Source: Colius striatus
Lineage: Eukaryota; Chordata; Aves; Coliiformes; Coliidae
Assembly (NCBI RefSeq): GCF_028858725.1
Contig: NC_084773.1
Location: forward strand, 1,478,350-1,542,349
Length of the DNA: 64,000 nt
Direction: 5' to 3'
The position numbers were made by a program, and so were the translations under genes. Below the pieces are notes generated by a model. It saw nothing but the letters and a program-made list of their open reading frames with translations. It had not been told where the DNA came from and did no database searches. Numbering within the stretch: position 1 is the stretch's first letter; each line of letters starts with the position of its first letter. Shown here one piece after another: positions 1 to 13,400 of this stretch.

Positions 1-1799
1 GATGTTTATCAGTTGCCTCTTATGGAAGAGAGCAGAAGAGTTCTTATTTAAAGTTTGTCGACTGGAACTCCAGTGTAACTTCAGAGTGGGCTTTCATACA
101 AAGTGACTGAGCACCCATGTATGACCCAAAAGTGATTTATTTGTGTAGAAAGTTGCTTATATGACTACATGGTCAGTAACCAGAGCATTACTTGTTGTAA
201 CTGAGAGAAAAACTGGCTAAAGGTATTTCAGTTTCACTAAATATTTGGCATGGCTTTGGTTTACTATGGCCCATGCCAGGCTTCTTTGGCTCTTGTAAAT
301 GGAGAATTTGTGAACCTTTGGTATTTAGAGTAATGGTGACAAGGCTTCCTATCTCCCCTTTCATAACCCTCTTCACCTAGCAGTATTTTTAAGAGGTACT
401 AGGGGTAGAGAATAGAGGGAAATGCCTTTTGATTGAGGCCCTAGTTAAAAAGTGTAGTAAAGATGTGTGAATCAAATGTGTCCAAGAATAAAAGAGTGTA
501 GGCAGTGGGTCCAGTGCTTAAGGCTGTACTATGGCACTGGGCAAATTGCCTGTTTCTCATGGCTTTCTGTGTTTTGTCTATATGTCTGTTAGCTCCAGAG
601 CCGATGTTCTCTTTCAGTTCACTATTGTTCTGTACAAATCCTTCTGAAACAAGACTTAAGGTACAGCCAAACTGGTGGAAAAACAAAAGAAGTTCTTCCC
701 AATATCTGTTCCCTAGAGTTAAACCTTCCTAGATGGAGAAATATCTCAGAGACTGACAAGGAAGTCTCTTGCTAGATCTGTTCTTGAGGAAAGAAACCAG
801 GTACTGATGGAACTCTCACGTCTCACAACTCTGAAAACATATCTGCACGAGATGTGGACTGCCCTTGCCTTCACGTGCCAGGGATTGCCTTTAATGACAG
901 CACTTTGTTTCAAGCTACACTGTTTGAAATGGGTAGGTATTGATTAACTTAGAATGACAAGCTACCTCAGCATAGGTACTGAAAATTCAATTCAGAACAT
1001 TTTCACAGCTTTTTATTTTAACTAACACACAAGTGAGAGCAAAACGTAGAAGAGCAATTCCCAAGGCAAGATGGACAAGGTATTACAAACAAGTGAGCCA
1101 CCTTGCATTTTTTCAGGTATTCTATTCATATAGAATCACTTCTGCCTGACAGGGAGGTAACAAAGCTGAGTGTACTGAAAGCTGCACAGAAAATCCCCCA
1201 AGTTTACCACCTGGTACCACTACCACAGACTTGGGACGGAGAGAGGGGGAATCACTCATGGCTGCTGGATTGACATGGTTATGCAAAAGCAATGGATTTG
1301 AAAACAAAACCTCTAGTCTGTAAAACTATGCTAATGTTTCCTCAAGCCATCCAGCCAGTCATCTCAGCCAAAACATTTTGTTAATGCAAGAACAAGCATC
1401 ACAGTAATCCACTCTGGCTTATCTCCAAATATCTGTTGTTATTAAGTGCTGTATCGATCACTGAACTTTCTTTATAGCTCCTAAGGTACAACTGAATGTT
1501 TCTCAGAAATATAAAGGCACTGAAGCTCAGCTGTTACATCTTAATATATATTCAACCAGTTCTAATGTTTAATAATGTTAACATGTATTTTATGTAGTTT
1601 GTATGTACTTTTGGGAATTAGATGCAAAATTACACTTAGTTCACATTCTTCTAAACTTTCTTGTTTTCTGACTATGTACTGATTATGACATAAGAACTAT
1701 TTATAAGCAGCAAAGCAAACAAATGGTTGAAATCGGTGCCTTTGCTTCTCTGTGAAGAGTTTTCTACAAGGTGACTTCTTTGCACCATTTGCTGATGGG

Positions 1800-2445
1800 A
1801 TCATAGAATCATAGAATGGTGGGGTTGGAAGGGACCTTTAGAGATCATCCAGTCCAACCCCCTGCAGAAGCAGGGTCACCTAGATCAGGTCACACAGGAA
1901 CGTGTCCAGGTGGGTCTTGAAGCCCTCCAAGGAAGGAGCCTCCACAACCCCTCTGGGCAGCCTGTGCCAGGGCTCCCTCACTGAAACACTGAAACAGTGT
2001 TTTCTTATGTTTAAAAGGAACTGTTTGTGTTCCAGCTTCATCCCATCACCCCTTGTCCTGTTACTATCTACTGGAGAAAAGAGGGATGTCCCAACCTGCT
2101 GACACCCACCCTTTAGATATTTATAAATGTTAATAAGATCCCCCCTCAGTCCCAGCTCCCGCAGCCTTTCCTTGTATGAAAGATGTTCTATACCCCTGAT
2201 CATCTTGGTGTCCCTGCACTGGCCTCTCTCCAGCAGTTCCCTGTCCCTCTGGAGCTGAGGAGCCCAGAACTGGACACAGGACTCCAGATGAGGCCTCACC
2301 AGGGCAGAGTAGAGAGGGAGAAGAACCTCTCTTGATCTGCTGGCCACACTCTTCTTGATGCCCCCAGGCTGCCATTGGCTTCTTGCCCACGAGGGCACAT
2401 TGCTGGCTTATATTTAGTTTATTATCAATCAGGATGTTGTGCTCT
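1800..2445 (-). mobile_element. CR1 LINE, 5'-truncated, with 172-codon ORF2 tail
   Basis: Read on the minus strand, the copy ends in the CR1 3' signature (two ATTCTATGA-type units at 1800-1820). The minus-strand frame 2398-1880 is open for 172 codons to its natural stop. It matches the C-terminal part of CR1 ORF2 downstream of the reverse transcriptase core, with phrases such as [14 protein letters not shown] and ending in LDTFLCDLI. The 5' edge fades out around 2445. No endonuclease or RT catalytic core is present, so it cannot move by itself. The open frame and low apparent divergence suggest a fairly recent insertion. Confidence 0.93.
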
Positions 2446-4259
2446 TCGTGTATGTGGATTCCTGTATTTTATATGCATGAGTCTGGTTGTTTTTTAGTGT
2501 TCACAATATTTTATTCAATCTCTTGGTTTCTTTCTTTTTATATTCTTGGCTTTTCTTCAGTTAGATTATGATTTGAAAAAGAACACATTTTCCTTGTCTC
2601 ACCCAGTTAACTGGTGTGATTGATGAGCATATCTATAAACTTCACTGATTGCTGAATTTTCATCTCTTTGAACATTGTTAAGAATTTTGCCCCTGAAATC
2701 TGAAAACTCATTATTTTACCACTACATTAAATACAAACTGAATCAAATCGTGTGTCTCCAGAGAATTTATCTGACACCCAGAGACATTCTCAGATGATAA
2801 ATGTTATAGGAGATATGAGTATAATATACTGTTGACCAGCAACAAGTTACTTGCCATGGGTTTAAATGCAGCTGCATTGAGGTGAAAAAGTAAACTACAG
2901 CTCATTGCTTCTTCAGCCTCTTTGCATGTTGTTTATCTGATTCTTTACTGTCATGCAGTGTTCTTTGATTCTGTATTGTGATTTCCTTGGATACTGCTAT
3001 AATGTTGCAAAGCTTAAGTGAATTTTATGTTTTTTCCAGTTACTGCAAGTAGAGGATTCAGTTAAAGCTGTTTTAATGGTATGTTTGCCTGGCTGCTTTC
3101 ACAGAATAACTAAGACAGATATGTTTTCAGTTTTCAGATATGTAATGTTACCAGATAACGTGATAATCACAGGGGAGAAAGGGGAAGGCTAGAAAGAAAG
3201 CATAGTCTTAAGTTTAAAAGCACACAAACCAAACAAAATAGGCAAAGCAAAAGTGAGCAGTAATAGTTTTAATTACAAAACAGATAACTTCTGATGTTGG
3301 AACTGCATGTTCTTAGCTGGGCATGATTCTTTCACAATTTATTTCCATAGTCCAGCAAAGCAAAAGTTTCCAATGAAGTTGCTTCTGTTTCAGCGTTGTT
3401 TGCTTTTCTGTGCCTGACTGTAAACGCGAAGGGACTTCATTTGACATGGGCAGTTGCACTTTGACAATAACATAACAAAAGACTGGTGGTGAATTAAGTG
3501 ATATTTTGGTTCATTTGAGTTCTGAAATGTATATTGTCAATCTACAGTTTTAGCAAATAGCAGGAATGTTTTCATACTAACATAGGGGAACTTGTTGCTG
3601 ATCAAATTACATTAAGGTCACTCCTATGCAAGTATTGCCTGGTTTTGGAGGGTCTTTAGCACAAAGCCTTCTACCACAAGCCCTTTTCTCTTACAAAGAA
3701 TTACTGTGAGGTGATGACTATCTGAAGAATGTTCATTCAGGCTTTACTATTGTTGTGCATTGTTAATGAAGTCAGGATTTTAGGCATGGTCATTTTATGA
3801 TTGTAACTGTAATGCTGATTTATTCCTGCAGTTCTTTCCATAGTGCAGACAGGATTTCCCTGTTCCTGTATTTGTGTTTAATTTAGACATTTATATTAAC
3901 ATTCAAATGCCTAAATTAGAATTTAACAGTGTTTAATGGTCTTCCTCTTTTATGTCTTCAATTACATTTAGCAGAGATACTGTGCAGTCACTGACCCATT
4001 TAAAGGCTGTGTTTGTAATAATGTAAAACAATATACTTTTTTTGCAGGTATCTTTACAAAAGAGAGCTCCGTATGGTTTGCTTTGTTGAAATGAGAAGGC
4101 AACTAAGAGTAATACAGTATTATTGTGTATTCTTGGAGGTGAAGGATTAATTTGAGATGTGAAGCCTTCTTGGGTATTTTCCTATCTACCAGAGTTTTCA
4201 CATGCAGTGATCTCCTCTCAGACCTTAATTCCTTCAAGTTACTCAGTGCCAATCAACAT

Positions 4260-4569
4260 CTCAGGAGGTTGGGGCATCTCTTTTGTATCTAGCAATAGGA
4301 CAAGGGGTAATGGGATGAAGCTGGAACACAAGAAGTTCCATTGAAACATAGGAAAAGGCTATTTCACTGTGAGGTGAGGTGAGGTGAGGGAGCCCTGGCC
4401 CAGGCTGCCTAGGGAGCATGTGGATGCTCCTTCTCTGGAGGTCTTCAAGACCTGCCTGGTCACGTTCCTGTGTGACCTGATCTAGGTGACCCTGCTTCTG
4501 CAGGGGGGTTGGACTGGATGATCTCTAAAGGTACCTTCCAACACTCACCATCCTGTGATCCTGTGATCT
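4260..4569 (+). mobile_element. CR1 LINE 3' fragment
   Basis: It matches the 3' end of the other copies: an ORF2 tail ([17 protein letters not shown] in the frame at 4159-4344), then the GGACTGGATGATCTCTAAAGG 3'UTR block, ending in two TCCTGTGATC units. A pentamer GAGGT has expanded at 4371-4390 relative to the copy at 8297. Confidence 0.9.
4371..4390 (+). repeat. (GAGGT)n micro-tandem inside CR1
   Basis: Three GAGGT units are followed by GAGGG. The corresponding place in the CR1 at 8297 (8636-8645) has one GAGGT before GAGGG, so this is a local slippage expansion. Confidence 0.85.
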
Positions 4570-7500
4570 TCAGGTTATAAGTTAGTTCATAATAAATAAC
4601 TGAATTTTGACAGTCAGTTCATGAGAGCTCCTGCTTGTGTAGCAGACTTTTCCTACCTGTTCTCTCAAGAAAGTAAGAGAAATTCAAACTTAATAAACAA
4701 GTGTGCAGGTACTACAACATTTTATTCCTTTATTTATCAGTTATGCCCCAGCCATGACTGATTTCACAGTGTTCTCATATTCACCTCTTCACAGGTAGAG
4801 GAAGAAATACATTTTAAAAACTGCCCTTTGAGCCAACAGGACCCCTATGCTGCCATTTCTCCTTTAGGCTGCTGACTAACGCTGTTTCTTACAGAGTTCT
4901 GTCACATTTAGCTGACTGGTAGAGGGAAGAAGAAACTTAAGCAATGGAGATGTAGGTAATAAATTAACTTTGTATTTATACTTTGTTTTGTTTTGTTGCT
5001 AAGGAGGGGATTTAAAAGATCAAAATTTTAAAGTTGTATTGGAGGTGGCTTAAATCTGTTTTTCTCCATTCAATGGGCAAATTTCATTCCAACCTATTAA
5101 AATACTCGTCTTCAGATACTTGAACTGTGGGATAAAAATAACACTAAGTGCAGATTTGGACAGTGGCTTTTGTATGCACTTAGCTCCTAAACTATGCTAA
5201 TATGCAGGGCTGTGTATGACATTTTTTGCTGCTGTTATTTGAAGGGAGGTTTTGTTGTCAATCCTTCAGCCAAACTGATAGGGCTTCATGTTTGTAGAGC
5301 GTTGTATCATGACTTAAACAATGTATGGTGAGTCTTTAGAAATGTTAGGCAAATAAACTAAAACTGAAAGAAGCAGGTTATCTTGCCCTCTTGAGTGGTT
5401 GGTTGATACAAGGGACTTAGCATTTTCTGAGTGCTGAGGTTATTATTCATCAAATATTTGACTAAGAAAAAAGAGGAGGGATTTGGCTTGCCTTCACAGA
5501 TGTCTTCCAGCTCTTCAGCAAAACAGTAGCCCTTACTTGTCTTTGTTTCCATGGGTGCAGAAGACTCATAAGAAAGCAATTTAAAAAAAATCCACCAAGT
5601 AAGGACATACAGCTGAAAAGTAAACTTACTTGCAACTAAGTTATGAAAAAGTCTCACAGATGTATCTGGCTAGTGTTCCCAGAGAAGCCATGGTGTTGAG
5701 TAGGCATGCAAGCTAACATGAAGCTAACTCCCTCCCTCCTCCACTCTGTTTTCCACAGTGTGTTCCTAGGTGTGCAATTTTAGACTGCTGGGACATGATC
5801 AAGGCTTGTTCTGGTTTTTTTTGGCTTTTTAGTTAATTGGCTGTCTACCTGTGAATGAGAATTGTAGCTATGGCAGTATGGTCCTTATGAATATGGCATA
5901 AAGATGAAGTCCTTTGTTGGACGGGTGGTTTTTAGCATCAAGGCAAATGCTGCATGCAATTGCAAACGTCGGGGTTATATAAGATGCTGACCAAAATCTA
6001 GCATATTAGAATATATTTGCATATGGAAACTCAGGCCTCTATTCTAGGTGGTGTTTTGAAAATTGAGGTAAAACCCTCTTTGAAATGGCTCAGTAAGTGC
6101 TGGATTTTTGAAGCATTTACACTTTGATGCTGTCTTTGTTTCAGTTGTCGTAAATAAAAACATATTTAGCAAACAGGAAATAGTTTTTTACCGTGTCTTT
6201 TGGGGGATTTTCCTACCTAAATGTGTTGGATATTTCAATACTTGGAGGAAAAAAAAATCAAATGGCATTTGACTTTAAAGGTAATATTTTTCCTGCTTGG
6301 AGGAAAATAGTCTTAAATTGAGAATGTGTCTGCTTGTTTGCACTTGTTGGTGTTAACAAAGTAAAACAACTTCTTTTCACTGAATTTTCCCTCGTGGCCA
6401 AAAAAGTAAGATTATACCTGTCCATTGTTTCATTTACTATGGCATTTGTTGTAGTATTGTTTATAGGGAAGTCACTTCTTTGAATAGGTCATTGAATCCT
6501 GGTTTCTAATTAAGATCAAAGGTAACTTAAAAAAAAGAGAGGCTCTTTGCAAAACAACTCTTATTGTAAGAGATACAGGCTTCGTCTCCATGAGGCTGAA
6601 CACAAGTGATTCTGCTCTTGAGAATAACTTTTAGCCATACACATTTGTGATTTTAGCAGTAGTCTTGGTTGTTTTCTGGACAACAAGAAGAGTCAAGATT
6701 TTTACTTTAAGTTTCCAATGTAAACAGAGATCTTCATTCTGACAGAAGTTTTCATAGAATCCCGAGGAGTAGATTTGGTTCTGAAGGTGATTACATTCAC
6801 ACTTTCACTCTTGTATCTAATCTGATAGGGTTTTTTAGTATAATCATCCCAAACCTAGCAAGGACAGTGCACTTGGAATACAAAGTTTGTCTTTCTAAGC
6901 ATGCGATGCTGCCAAGTGCAAGAAAGCAAAAGAGTGAATTTAAGTGGTGGGACCCAAAGTCATTAGTTTCTTACTGTTTAGACATATGGTATGTAACTGC
7001 ACAACAGCAAAGTAGTCAATCTGCCATGCCTACCAAGGGGGTATGACTTTACAGCTAATGTCTGGGAGGTGATGGGTACTTAGATGCAAGAGGTAAAAGT
7101 TCATACATTTAACCTTGATTTGTTGCTTGATGTGTCAGAGCTTGCAGATGGTTCTTCGCCAGTGGGAGCACTTCTCTAGGGTATGAAGACAGTGACATTA
7201 GCAGAGGCTGAGAAGGTAGTTCAAAATAGGGTCTTTGCTCTACAGTTGCACACAAACTTTTTATGACACTCGAGTAAGTGAGACCCCAAGAGATAATCTT
7301 GTATTTCAGCAGATATCAATAGATTGCGCAGGACACTTATTGCTGTTTGACATTGACTAGAGGAGAGGCAGTTTGATCTGCTCTGTTACTCTAGCAGATC
7401 TGCCTCTTACTATCCAACACTGCAATGCTTCAATAGCCATCTTACTCCATCTCAGCATGTTGTTCCTCTTTGGCAGGAAGAGATGGGGAAGTGCTGCAGG

Positions 7501-8296
7501 TCTTCCTGCCCTCTCCATGTACTTGAGGGGAGTGTACGGGGAAAGTGAAGCCAGATTGTTCCTGGTGGCACATGGTTACAGGACAGATGAAGCATGCCAA
7601 TCTCTGATTTGATAGAAACAAAATGGTGGTTTCCTTTTGATTTCTGGTGGGGTCTTTTGGTTTTGATTTAGTTTTTAATGATGAGGGTGTTCAAATGCAG
7701 GACATGGGGTGGAGAGGTTGTGGAACCTTCATTCTTAGAGATCCTCAGAAACTGACTGAACAGGGACTGAGCTTTTAAATATAGAACATGATGTTAGAAG
7801 TGTTACCATGCACATCAGTTATTCATGAATAGCACTTCTGAAACTGGGGACCATATTGACCCTTGCCAAAAAACAACCAACCAAAAAAACACCCAGATAC
7901 TTTTTGCTTAACTTCAGCTTGATATTTATTAGAGCTGTCTCTAGTCTGACAGGCTCACTGTCTTCTGCTGTAGCAGAAGCTGCTGTTCCTGTTTTGTCAG
8001 GACAAATAGTGCTGAAAAATAATTGCTGTTGCAAATGGTTTTTAAAAAAAAGAGTCCTACAGAACAACATTGTTCCCATCGTGTCTTCATTTCTGAGGAA
8101 GTAATTTCTGCTCATAATTCTTCTGCTAGGAAGAGACCAAGGACTACTGTAATTCTTGCACTTATTGATAGACTGTATTATATGTCAGGCAGAAGATTCT
8201 GAGCATGGCAGAGCTGCCTTGTGTCTGCATCTCTGCAAGTGAAGCCAACCATAACCCTTCTGCTCATACTTGTCATCAGTTTTTATGTAGCTATGA

Positions 8297-8818
8297 TGAG
8301 GTCTCATCTGGAGTCCTGTGTCCAGTTCTGGGCTCCCCAGCTCCAGAGGGACAGGGAACTGCTGGAGAGAGGCCAGTGCAGGGACACCAAGATGATCAGG
8401 GGACTGGAGCATCTTCCTTCTGAGGAAAGGCTGTGGGACCTGGGGCTGTTTAGTCTGGAGAAGAGGAGACTGAGGGGAATCTCATTAATTAATAGTTACA
8501 AATATCTAAATGGTGGGTGTTAAGAGGATGAGGCATCACTTTTTTCTGTTGTGTCCAGTGACAGGACAAGGGGTAATGAGATTAAACTGGAACACAAAAA
8601 GTTCCACTTAAACATAGAAAACCCTATTTTACTGTGAGGTGAGGGAGCCCTGGCCCGGGCTGCCCAGGGAGGGTGTGGAGGCTCCTTCTCTGGAGATCTT
8701 CAAACCCACCTGGACACGTCCCTGTGGGACCTGATCTGGGTGGGACCTGCTTCTGCAGGGGTTTTGGACTGGATGATCTCAAGAGTTCCCTTCCAACCCC
8801 CACCAATCTGTGATTCCA
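8297..8818 (+). mobile_element. CR1 LINE, 5'-truncated
   Basis: The copy begins inside ORF2 at the [24 protein letters not shown] region (frame 8221-8523) and runs through the 3'UTR to ...CCACCAATCTGTGATTCC. Frame shifts around 8460-8530 break the reading frame, so it is a dead copy. Confidence 0.92.
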
Positions 8819-9805
8819 TGTACCATAAACCTACATTTTTCAAATTTTTGCCATAAAAATAATCCTGCTAGAGCACATTGTTGTTGGATTTAGCCAGCTT
8901 GTTCACAGATTGCTGCTTTCTCTCCTTAGACACAACGCAGCTTGTAACTGTGTTGAACAAGTCTAAACTGTGTTGAAACCCTGTTTAGTAATAAACATAC
9001 GAAACCAGTTTTAACAAGCTGAAATCCTTACAAGGCAGCCAAAGGATGTTTTGCTGTTGTCTTACATAGAGAGCAATAAGGTTCAGCCTTTCCTTGATCA
9101 GTTTGAAAACTGATTCAACTGTTGTGATTTTTAAGATAAGCTAAGGAGAATCTCTTAACTGAATGGTAGCAATTCTGGGGAACTCGGTAGTTGCATAATT
9201 TGACAGATTCGATTATGACCTACAACACCTGTTTTTCATACATATCACATGCAAGAGATTAAGCTGTGTGGAGACACTGATTAAAAGTTCCTTTTTTAAT
9301 GTCTACAGCTACAGTAAAAACTTCAGCAATTTATAACATGCACTTCTAAAAGTGTTCTGTTGTACAGTTCTTAGTGAAAGTGGACTGTTCTAATGGGCTG
9401 GATCTTGTAGAGACTATTTCAAGCTGTGTACTTTGGAATTAACAATATTAATTGTTGCACCAATTGAAAAGGGACAATTTACATGTATCCTGTAAGTGAT
9501 TAATGCACAACATTATTTGAAACTTCAGCGTGCTGTTATGCAGTGTTGAATTAATTTTCTGATTGATTTGGGAACATTTCTTACCCTTTCAGAGTCTCAC
9601 AAGAGCATTAGTAGTTGAACATTGGTACTAGCTGTGCCTGGTGGGAATGAGATATTAATTAGATTACTTCTTTGAGATTAACTGGGAATGAAGCTTTAAA
9701 AAATACAGCTGGGTGTAAACTGTGCAAGGCTTCTTTAATCTGTAGCTTTTAATATCATACACAAAACAGTAAAAAAAGGCCCAGATAATGTGTCCTAGCA
9801 CGTTA

Positions 9806-10448
9806 ATCATAGAATCATTGAATCATAGAATGGTAGGGGTTGGAAGGGACCTTTAGAGATCATCCAGTCCAACCCCCTGCAGAAGCAGGGTCACCTAGAT
9901 CAGGTCACATAGGAACATGTCCAGGTGGGTCTTGAAGCCCTCCAAGGAAGGAGCCTCCACACCCTCCCTGGGCAGCCTGTGCCAGGGCTCCCTCACTGAA
10001 ACACTGAAAGAGTTTTTTCTTATGTTTAAGTGGAACTTTTTGTGTTCCAGCTTCATCCCATCACCCCTTGTCCTGTTGCTGACTACTATAGAGAAGAGGG
10101 ATGTCCCAACCTCCTGACACCCACCCTTTAGATATTTATAAATGTTAATATGATCCCCCCTCAGTCTCCTCTTCTCCAGACTAAACAGCCCCAGGTCCCG
10201 CAGCCTTTCCTCCTATGAAAGATGCTCCATTCCCCTGATCATCTTGGTGGCCCTGCACTGGCCTCTCTCCAGCAGTTCCCTGTCCCTCTTGAGCTGAGGA
10301 GCCCAGAACTGGACACAGGACTCCAGATGAGGCCTCAGCAGGGCAGAGCAGAGAGGAAGAAGAACCTCCCTCGACCTGCTGCCCACACTCTTCTTGATGC
10401 ACCCAGGCTGCCATTGGCTTCTTGCCCACGAGGGCACATTGCTGGCTC
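9806..10448 (-). mobile_element. CR1 LINE, 5'-truncated
   Basis: A minus-strand copy with three CATAGAAT-type units at 9806-9832, the 3'UTR block, and an ORF2 tail extending to about 10448. The tail is split across frames (10213-10437 and 10181-10429), which indicates at least one frameshift. It covers almost the same CR1 segment as the copy at 1800. Confidence 0.93.
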
Positions 10449-13400
10449 GCTATGAAAGGGTTTTCAGTTTACTGGGAAGGTTTGTATTTGATATGCAGTT
10501 TGTGTATCTAAATCTATGTTCACTAATTTACTGTATTATTTTTTTTAATCAATTAAAATGATGAAGGATTCTCACTTTTCTGAACCCAGAATATGTTGCA
10601 GTATCATGTTGTGTAGTCTTGAAATGTATAAATCTTAAAAGCAGTGTTGAAATCAGTTATTTATGTATTCTTTGGTCTTGCTTAACCTAGCAATAGATAC
10701 CCTATTTTGTAGAAACAAATATAATTGACTTCAGCTACTTTTAACTGTTTGCCTCAGGCAACTAAATTAACTTTTCCATTCTCTGAATAGTTACCCTGAC
10801 AAAAAGTGCCTCTGTTTCCTGTTCTTAATTCTTGCCTGACTGTGGGGATTGAACTGTGTGACTTAACATTAAAATGAGTGGTGTGTGTTCCTTCCCAGTC
10901 ATAAGACATATCGCCCTATTCCAGGAAACACCACCCACTATTGTTTCCAAGCCTTTGCAGATCTTATGTACATTAGGTAATTTAATTGTGATACAGTAAT
11001 TAAAACCAGAAGTGCTTTTGCTCCCCACCAAAACTGTATTACGTGTGTTTTACAACATAAATGCAAATTGTAAAAGAAATTATTAGGCATAGACAGAAAA
11101 ATACACTTCCAAATTGTATAAACTTTTAACATACTTACATTTTTGATACCTCAGCATGGAATACTTGGTTCTTCTAGCTGTGAGACTGGCTTTTAACACT
11201 GTGTATTCTTAGGCAGAATAAACCCACGGTTGTTATTTTGAGTTAGCAGTTCCTTACTAACAGAGCCATCCCTGCAAATTTTCAGAGTGTTGAATATTAT
11301 TCACTGATTCCATAACTAACCATCAGATGGTAAATATTTTTTTTCAGAGCAGTTTAAACCTCTGAAACCTCATTTTTAATTTTGCATTTTATGGGAAAAA
11401 AATGGTTTGGCTAGTTCTCAAATTAGAAGGCTTATAGTGGAGGTGCTAAGATTAATCAAATATTAAGAGTTGAGAATATGTGCTGGTTGTAGTGGCTTAA
11501 ATGGAGACAGCAAGGTTTGGAAACAAATGTTTACAGAATAATTTGGGCTTTGAGCCAGACTGTAGAAATGGAAATTCTGGAGAATTCTTGCATGTGAATA
11601 ATCCAGGAAGATGTACAAAAGGTGGAATGCAGGACTGCTATTAAATTTCAAAACAATGTTCGTGTGAGACTTCTAAGAACTAGAAATGGTTGCTTTAAGG
11701 ATCTACTTTCAGTTGATCCCTTCACCTCTCTGCAAACACATCAAATTGTGTATCTGAGAAATGATTGCTCTCTCTTCTTCCTGGAAGCCTTCAACTTGAA
11801 ATTCTATCTGTGGTTCCAAAAATCTTTGAAAATACCAAATAATCATAGTATGTTTTGTACTCAGAAGACAAGAACATGGTAATAGCAAGTCACAATGGAA
11901 AAAAGTCTTATTTTCCACTTCAGTTATTACTTAGTGCTTTTGGAAAACAGCGATAACATTACCCTTGACAATTTGGGGGGTTTTTGGCTCTTTTTGTTAT
12001 CACTGAAGCAGTAGAATTAATTTGTGAAAGATAAATATTATAGCTTATCTTGAAAAGGATTCTTTTCTCAAGAGGGAAAACCTTGGTAAGTTCATGAACT
12101 TCTTCCAACAGCAGGATTAAGATCTTGATGTGCCAGATTTATCGAAGTCATTATTCCATTGGTGAAGATGAGAAAGAAAATGTAAATAATGTTTCAGTCC
12201 TGCTAAGTCTTTACAAGCTTCTGATTCAAATGCTTGCAATAACAAGAATACTGTATAATGAAGTCTGTAGGACATGTTGCAGCACTGTGTTACCTCTGCC
12301 AAGGAGATCATTGTGCATTCCACCTGCAAAGGTATGCAAAATCCTGAGGTGAGTCTATGAGTCTGCAAATAAATATTTTGATTGGCCATGTCGTTAAAAT
12401 GTGTTTCAATTGATTTTATTGACTGGCATTCTTCCAGAACTGCTGAACAAACACTTTGGGGTCTGATCCCTCATTGTTTAAAAATATTCCAAAGTTTTGA
12501 TTGACTTCAAAGAGCAGAATTAAGATACTCGTCACCAAAGACACAGTCTGATTTTTATCTCATGAACAGGAAGGCCACGTGTGATAGTTTGTTTGAAAGC
12601 CAGAAAGAAGTAGCTAAAGGGAAGTGGCAATTGGGTGAGTTCTTCAGTCAAATCAGCATTGCAGACGTGTCATTTTGCTCAGGGAAGGCAGCCTAGTGTA
12701 AAGATGTCTTTAGCAGCTAGCACTTAAGAAGCAAAGTCCTTCAGTGTTCCAGGTGTTCAAATTATTAATTACTTCTCTTTTTTAAAATCATTGTGGTGAT
12801 TCTCTGTCTTGAGTTTGAGATGTGGAATGAGCAGTCATAGAGCTGTGGCAGCCAAAGGAAACAGAGAGGTTTGTAGGGAGGGTAATAGCCTGTAGTAGAT
12901 GTACTGGTGGAGTTGGAAAAGCAAAAGAATCTTTTGACAAAACTTTTACACAGGACCTTAGAAAGGAAAAGCTGCAATATTTGGGCTAGCTGAATATGAA
13001 TCATTTGCTCTGAGACTGACTGATGGTAGAGTTTCTCCTTGGCTTTGCTGTCATCCAGTCATTTCCATTCCCCTTTTTTTCCTGTTAGGAGCAGGTTTTA
13101 GCTCTGTCTGGGTTTTGTTCTTCAAAGGTGGGTCACTTTCGTAAGTCATGTCACACCGTAAATTCAGAAATAGTTATGTTGGCCATCACTGAAAGCATGA
13201 TAATGTGCAGCAGTAGGCAAGAGCAAGCAAGCAGAGAGCTTGTTAGGTTGATTTCTCTGCCAGAGCCTGCATCTCACCCAGGCTACAGCCAGAGTTTAAA
13301 TTTATCAGATGATTGGAGAGAATTAAGTAGCAAGGCCTAAATGAGGAATGTGATCTCAGAAATGGTTTGATTTGATGCAAATAGATCAGTGATTTTATGA

